DNA from: Mycolicibacterium komanii
Lineage (GTDB): Bacteria > Actinomycetota > Actinomycetes > Mycobacteriales > Mycobacteriaceae
Assembly: GCF_001050035.1 (NCBI RefSeq)
Contig: NZ_CVTA01000013.1
Coordinates: forward strand, 1 to 64,000
Direction of reading: 5' to 3'
Length of the DNA: 64,000 bases
Both the position numbers and the translations under genes were made by a program. The notes beneath the pieces were generated by a model. It did no database searches. It had not been told where the DNA came from and worked only from the letters and a program-made list of their open reading frames with translations. Below are positions 60,594 to 64,000 of the stretch, one piece after another (the first letter of the stretch is position 1; every line of letters starts with the position of its first letter).

Positions 60594-62023
60594 GCAACGT
60601 CCCCGCGATCTCCGACGAGTTGCAACAGTGGATCGCACAGAGCGCCGGCGCCGAACGTGTCGAGGTCAAGCAGGTTGCCGGGGGCGCCAGCAGGCAGGCA
60701 TGGTTCGTCGACACCCACGGCCCGGGCGGCGACGAGCAGCTGTTCCTGCGTTATGACCCCCATCCGCCCAAGCCCGGCAGTGCCTTTCATCCGTTGCAGG
60801 TCGAGGCGGAGATCATGGGGGAGTTGTGGCGCCACGGCGTGACGGTGCCGCGGGTGCTGGCCGTGCACCCCGTCGAGCAGGCGGTGCTGCTGGAACGCAT
60901 CGGTGGTGACACCTGGTTCCGGCTGATCGAGGATCCCGACGACCAGGTCCGCACCGCACAGGACTTCATCGCCAAACTGGCCTACCTGCACCGCATCGAC
61001 GCCGGCACGCTGGACATCCCGAGCCTGGGACCGGCGGGCCCCGTGCCCGGGCACGTGCGGGCCGAGCTGGCCAAGATGCGGGAACGCGTTGCGGCGTACG
61101 GGAAACCGGCACCGCTGGTGTCGTTCTGCATCGAATGGCTCGAGCGCAACATCCCCGACTACGGCGGGCCGACGGTACTGGTGCAGGGTGACACCGGCCC
61201 CGGCAACTTCATGTACGCCGACGGTGAGGTCACCGCGATCGTGGATTGGGAACTGGCTCACTTCGGTGACCCGATGGACGATATCGCGTGGCTGTCCCTG
61301 CGCACCGTGCAAGACACCTTCACTCATTTTCCCGACCGCATCGCCGAATACGAGCGGCTGTCCGGGCATCCGGTCGACGAAGCCCGGGTCTGGTATTACC
61401 GACTGTTCGCCGAGACCCGGCTGGCATCGATGAACCCGGGCGGCGTCGATGCGCGGGCATCGGTGCCCGCGCATTCGCCGGATGCGGGCAACAGCCTGAT
61501 TTACGGCATGCTGCATCGCCGGCTGCTGGTCGAGGCGCTGGCCCGGGTGGTCGGCATCCCCGACGTCGACGTTGAATTCCCCGACGAGGAACAGGAATCC
61601 GAGCGCGCCACCGTGTACGCCGCCACCGCGGCGGCGCTGTCCGACGCGGCCCGACGGTCCACCGACCCGTTGGCCACCCGCTACGTCAAGGGCGCCGCCC
61701 GGCTGGTCAAATACCTCGCCGAGGTGGACCGGGTCGGCGCGCAGGTCGACGCCGCCGAACTCGCCGAGCTTCGCGAAATGCTCGGCGACACCCCGGCTTC
61801 GGTGCCGTCGGGCCGGGCGGCGTTGGCGGAGTTGGTCGCCAGCGGTGAACTCGATGAGCGCGACTACGTCACCCAGATGTGGCGCGGCATCAAGCGCGAC
61901 GACTACCTCACCAGGACCGCTTCCGGGGCGCTGCGGCACCGCACCTGGCCGGAACTTCACGATTCGAGCGAAACAGGAGTGCAGCGATGGGTATCGCCAT
62001 CACCGACGACCACCGTGAGCTAG
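60590..62023 (+). CDS. APH-family phosphotransferase, ACAD10/11-kinase-like
   Basis: A 477-residue aminoglycoside-phosphotransferase-fold kinase. The catalytic loop is VLVQGDTGPGNFMYADG (about 199-215, HGD-type with Gln for His) and the metal-binding DFG-equivalent is AIVDWELAHFGDPMDDIAWL (about 218-237). The family is known from mammalian ACAD10/ACAD11 and Pseudomonas LvaA, which phosphorylate 4-hydroxyacyl-CoA so that a dehydrogenase-like partner can eliminate the phosphate. A C-terminal extension of about 120 residues (about 340-477) is outside the kinase fold. ATG 60590 overlaps the crotonase stop, and the 3' end overlaps the following acyl-CoA dehydrogenase by 37 bp. Drug phosphorylation is unlikely in this context. 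Confidence 0.85.
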   Translation: MSNVPAISDELQQWIAQSAGAERVEVKQVAGGASRQAWFVDTHGPGGDEQLFLRYDPHPPKPGSAFHPLQVEAEIMGELWRHGVTVPRVLAVHPVEQAVLLERIGGDTWFRLIEDPDDQVRTAQDFIAKLAYLHRIDAGTLDIPSLGPAGPVPGHVRAELAKMRERVAAYGKPAPLVSFCIEWLERNIPDYGGPTVLVQGDTGPGNFMYADGEVTAIVDWELAHFGDPMDDIAWLSLRTVQDTFTHFPDRIAEYERLSGHPVDEARVWYYRLFAETRLASMNPGGVDARASVPAHSPDAGNSLIYGMLHRRLLVEALARVVGIPDVDVEFPDEEQESERATVYAATAAALSDAARRSTDPLATRYVKGAARLVKYLAEVDRVGAQVDAAELAELREMLGDTPASVPSGRAALAELVASGELDERDYVTQMWRGIKRDDYLTRTASGALRHRTWPELHDSSETGVQRWVSPSPTTTVS

Positions 62024-64000
62024 CCGAGGTCGCTCGGTCCTTCCTCGGCGCGCGCGGCGCGCGCGCGGCCGCCAGGGCGCTGCTGGACGCCGACACCGAG
62101 CAACGGCCCGACTTCTGGTCCGAACTCGCCGGGCTGGGGTGGCTGGGCCTTCATGTGCCGGAGCAGTATGGCGGTTCAGGATGCGGACTACCCGAACTGG
62201 TCGTGGTGACAGAGGAATTCGGCCGCGCGGTCGCGCCGGGACCATTCGTCCCGACGGTGATCGCCTCGGCGATCATCTCGGCCGCAGGCACCGGGGAACA
62301 GCGTGCGCGCTGGCTGCCGGGTTTGGTCGACGGCACCTCCATCGCGGGTGTGGGATTCGGCACCGCGCTGTCCTCCGACGGCTCACGCTGCACGGGTGAC
62401 GCGGGTGTGGTGCTCGGCGCCGGGCTGGCCGATCTGCTGGTGCTGGCCGTCGGCGAAGACGTGCTGGTGCTGCCGGCCGCGACCGACGGCGTCACCGTCG
62501 ACGTGAAGACCAACCTCGATCCCACCCGGCGCGCGGCCCGCGTCACGCTGACCGACGTCTCGATCGGCGGTGCCGAGGTGCTGCCGGGCGCCGCAGGCGT
62601 CGCGCGGGCGATGGCCAGAACGATCGTGGCCGCCGAAGCCGTTGGCGGAGCGCAGGATTGCGTGGACGCGGCGGTCGAGTACGCCAAAGTGCGTGAGCAG
62701 TTTGGTCGCACCATCGGTACCTTCCAGGCGGTCAAACACCATCTGGCCAACATGCTCGTGGTGGCCGAATCGGCGGGCGCCACCGTTTGGGACGCGGCGC
62801 GGGCGGCCGCTGCGGGGGAGCAGGAGTTCGCATTGATGGCGGCCTGCGCGGCGACGCTGGCCTTCCCCGCCTATGTCCACAACGCCGAACTGAACATCCA
62901 GGTGCACGGCGGCATCGGATACACCTGGGAGCACGACGCGCATCTGCACCTGCGACGCGCCGTCACGGTGCGCGGGTTGCTCGGAGGCCGGGACGCACCG
63001 CTTGACGTCTACGAACTGACCGCCAAGGGCGTCGTCCGCGAGAACTCGATCGACCTGCCCCCCGAGGCCGAACAATTGCGCGAGCAAGTGCGCGCGGAGT
63101 TCGCCACCTGGTCGGGCCTGGACCCGAAACAGTTGCGGGAAAAGATGATCGAGACCGGTTACGTCATGCCGCATTGGCCGAAGCCGTGGGGCCGGGCGGC
63201 CGGCGCCGTCGAGCAACTGGTCATCGAGCAGGAGATGGCCGAGGCCGGCATCAAGCGACCGGAGTTCGGCATCACCAGCTGGGTGGTGTTGACGATGATC
63301 CAGCACGGCACCACCGATCAGATCGAGCGGCTGGTGCATCCTGCGCTGACCGGCGAGCACGTGTGGTGCCAGCTGTTCTCCGAACCCGGCGCCGGTTCGG
63401 ACGCCGCGGCGGTGAGCACGAAGGCCACGCGCACCGACGGCGGCTGGATCATCAACGGGCAGAAGGTCTGGACCAGCGGCGCGCAGTACTGCCGTTACGG
63501 GTTGGCGACCGTGCGCACCGATCCCGCCGCGGCCAAGCACGCGGGCATCACCACCGTCATCGTCGACATGACCGCCCCCGGGGTCGAAGTGCGGCCGTTA
63601 CGCCAGATCACCGGGGGCTCTGAGTTCAACGAGGTCTTCTTCAACGACGTCTTCGTGCCCGACGATGACGTGGTCGGCGAACCGAACGACGGATGGCGGG
63701 TGGCCCGTGCGACGCTCGGCAACGAGAGGGTCAGCATCGGCGGGGGCCTACCCGGCACTCAAGGTGCCGCGGGAATGGTGGTCGACCTGACGCAGCGCTA
63801 CGGCGATCGGGTGGCGGCCGCCCCCGAACGGGTGGGCAGGTTCCTCGCCGACGATCACGCGCTGCGACTGCTCAATCTGCGCCGGGTCGCGCGCAGCGTG
63901 GTCGGCGCCGAACCCGGCCCCGAGGGAAACGTCACCAAACTCCTGATCGCCGAACACGTGGTCGCGCGGGCGAGCCTCTCGGCGGAACTCGTCGGACCCG
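61987..64000 (+). CDS. Tandem-fused acyl-CoA dehydrogenase (FadE34-like), 3' end outside window
   Basis: 671 codons are present and the frame is open at the window edge; M. tuberculosis FadE34 is about 711 residues, so some 40-50 residues may be missing. Residues 1-330 form one acyl-CoA dehydrogenase unit (ITDDHRELAEVARSFL, REQFGRTIGTFQAVKHHLANM, HGGIGYTWEHDAHLHLRRA), and residues about 355-671 a second one (HVWCQLFSEPGAGSDAAAVS, GQKVWTSGAQYC, LRQITGGSEFNEVFFNDVFVP). The first unit resembles the 34256-35380 FadE and the second the 35499-36701 FadE. ATG 61987 lies inside the kinase gene. FAD-dependent; the catalytic C-terminal Glu of the second unit would lie beyond the window. It may act as oxidase of 2,3-bonds or as phosphate-eliminating partner of the kinase. 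Confidence 0.88.
   Translation, partial: MGIAITDDHRELAEVARSFLGARGARAAARALLDADTEQRPDFWSELAGLGWLGLHVPEQYGGSGCGLPELVVVTEEFGRAVAPGPFVPTVIASAIISAAGTGEQRARWLPGLVDGTSIAGVGFGTALSSDGSRCTGDAGVVLGAGLADLLVLAVGEDVLVLPAATDGVTVDVKTNLDPTRRAARVTLTDVSIGGAEVLPGAAGVARAMARTIVAAEAVGGAQDCVDAAVEYAKVREQFGRTIGTFQAVKHHLANMLVVAESAGATVWDAARAAAAGEQEFALMAACAATLAFPAYVHNAELNIQVHGGIGYTWEHDAHLHLRRAVTVRGLLGGRDAPLDVYELTAKGVVRENSIDLPPEAEQLREQVRAEFATWSGLDPKQLREKMIETGYVMPHWPKPWGRAAGAVEQLVIEQEMAEAGIKRPEFGITSWVVLTMIQHGTTDQIERLVHPALTGEHVWCQLFSEPGAGSDAAAVSTKATRTDGGWIINGQKVWTSGAQYCRYGLATVRTDPAAAKHAGITTVIVDMTAPGVEVRPLRQITGGSEFNEVFFNDVFVPDDDVVGEPNDGWRVARATLGNERVSIGGGLPGTQGAAGMVVDLTQRYGDRVAAAPERVGRFLADDHALRLLNLRRVARSVVGAEPGPEGNVTKLLIAEHVVARASLSAELVGP

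Overview
The window is chromosomal DNA from a mycobacterium, most likely a fast-growing Mycolicibacterium-type species. The evidence is very high GC with GTG/TTG starts, ATGA/GTGA stop-start overlaps, the mycobactin genes mbtE-mbtF-mbtG, a full Mce lipid-import operon, and a housekeeping block that follows the M. tuberculosis order Rv2379c-Rv2342 in reverse numbering.

Region 1 (1-5.8 kb) is the 3' end of the mycobactin siderophore cluster: the mbtE tail, mbtF (NRPS) and mbtG (lysine N-hydroxylase), translationally coupled. mbtH does not follow mbtG.

Region 2 (5.8-26.4 kb) is conserved housekeeping: an Rv2375-like gene, hrcA-dnaJ2-rsmE, phoH-ybeY-corC-like-Rv2365c-like-era, a convergent amidase/CAP pair, recO-uppS-Rv2360c-like, the zinc regulators smtB-zur divergent from glyS, an Rv2345-like TPM protein, dgt, dnaG, a small secreted protein, an Rv2342-like membrane protein and tRNA-Asn. 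The glyS/TPM junction, which in M. tuberculosis holds ESX, PPE and phospholipase C genes, contains only a pair of inverted 58-bp palindromic units.

Region 3 (26.4-32.8 kb) is accessory: a conserved small protein, a long exported DUF4185-type protein with a Pro/Thr repeat linker, a small secreted partner, an acyl-CoA oxidase-like FadE and a VIT1/CCC1 iron/manganese transporter.

Region 4 (33-64 kb) is a lipid import and CoA-thioester catabolism island. A P450 and a divergent pair of acyl-CoA dehydrogenases lead into an 11-gene operon (fadE, yrbEA/B, mceA-F and two Mce-associated genes). It is followed by an aldehyde dehydrogenase, a FadR regulator, a CaiB CoA-transferase, a DUF7064/7065-like protein, a TesB thioesterase, a FadD ligase, a fused double GntR regulator, a crotonase, and a tightly overlapping operon P450-MaoC-crotonase-APH kinase-tandem acyl-CoA dehydrogenase that runs off the window. 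A related 17-bp AT-rich motif recurs in the control regions of this island and suggests one regulon. The imported substrate is not identifiable from sequence. The kinase next to an acyl-CoA dehydrogenase resembles the ACAD10/11 and LvaA systems that remove a hydroxyl group through a phosphorylated acyl-CoA, which fits a pathway where a P450 introduces a hydroxyl that is later phosphorylated and eliminated.
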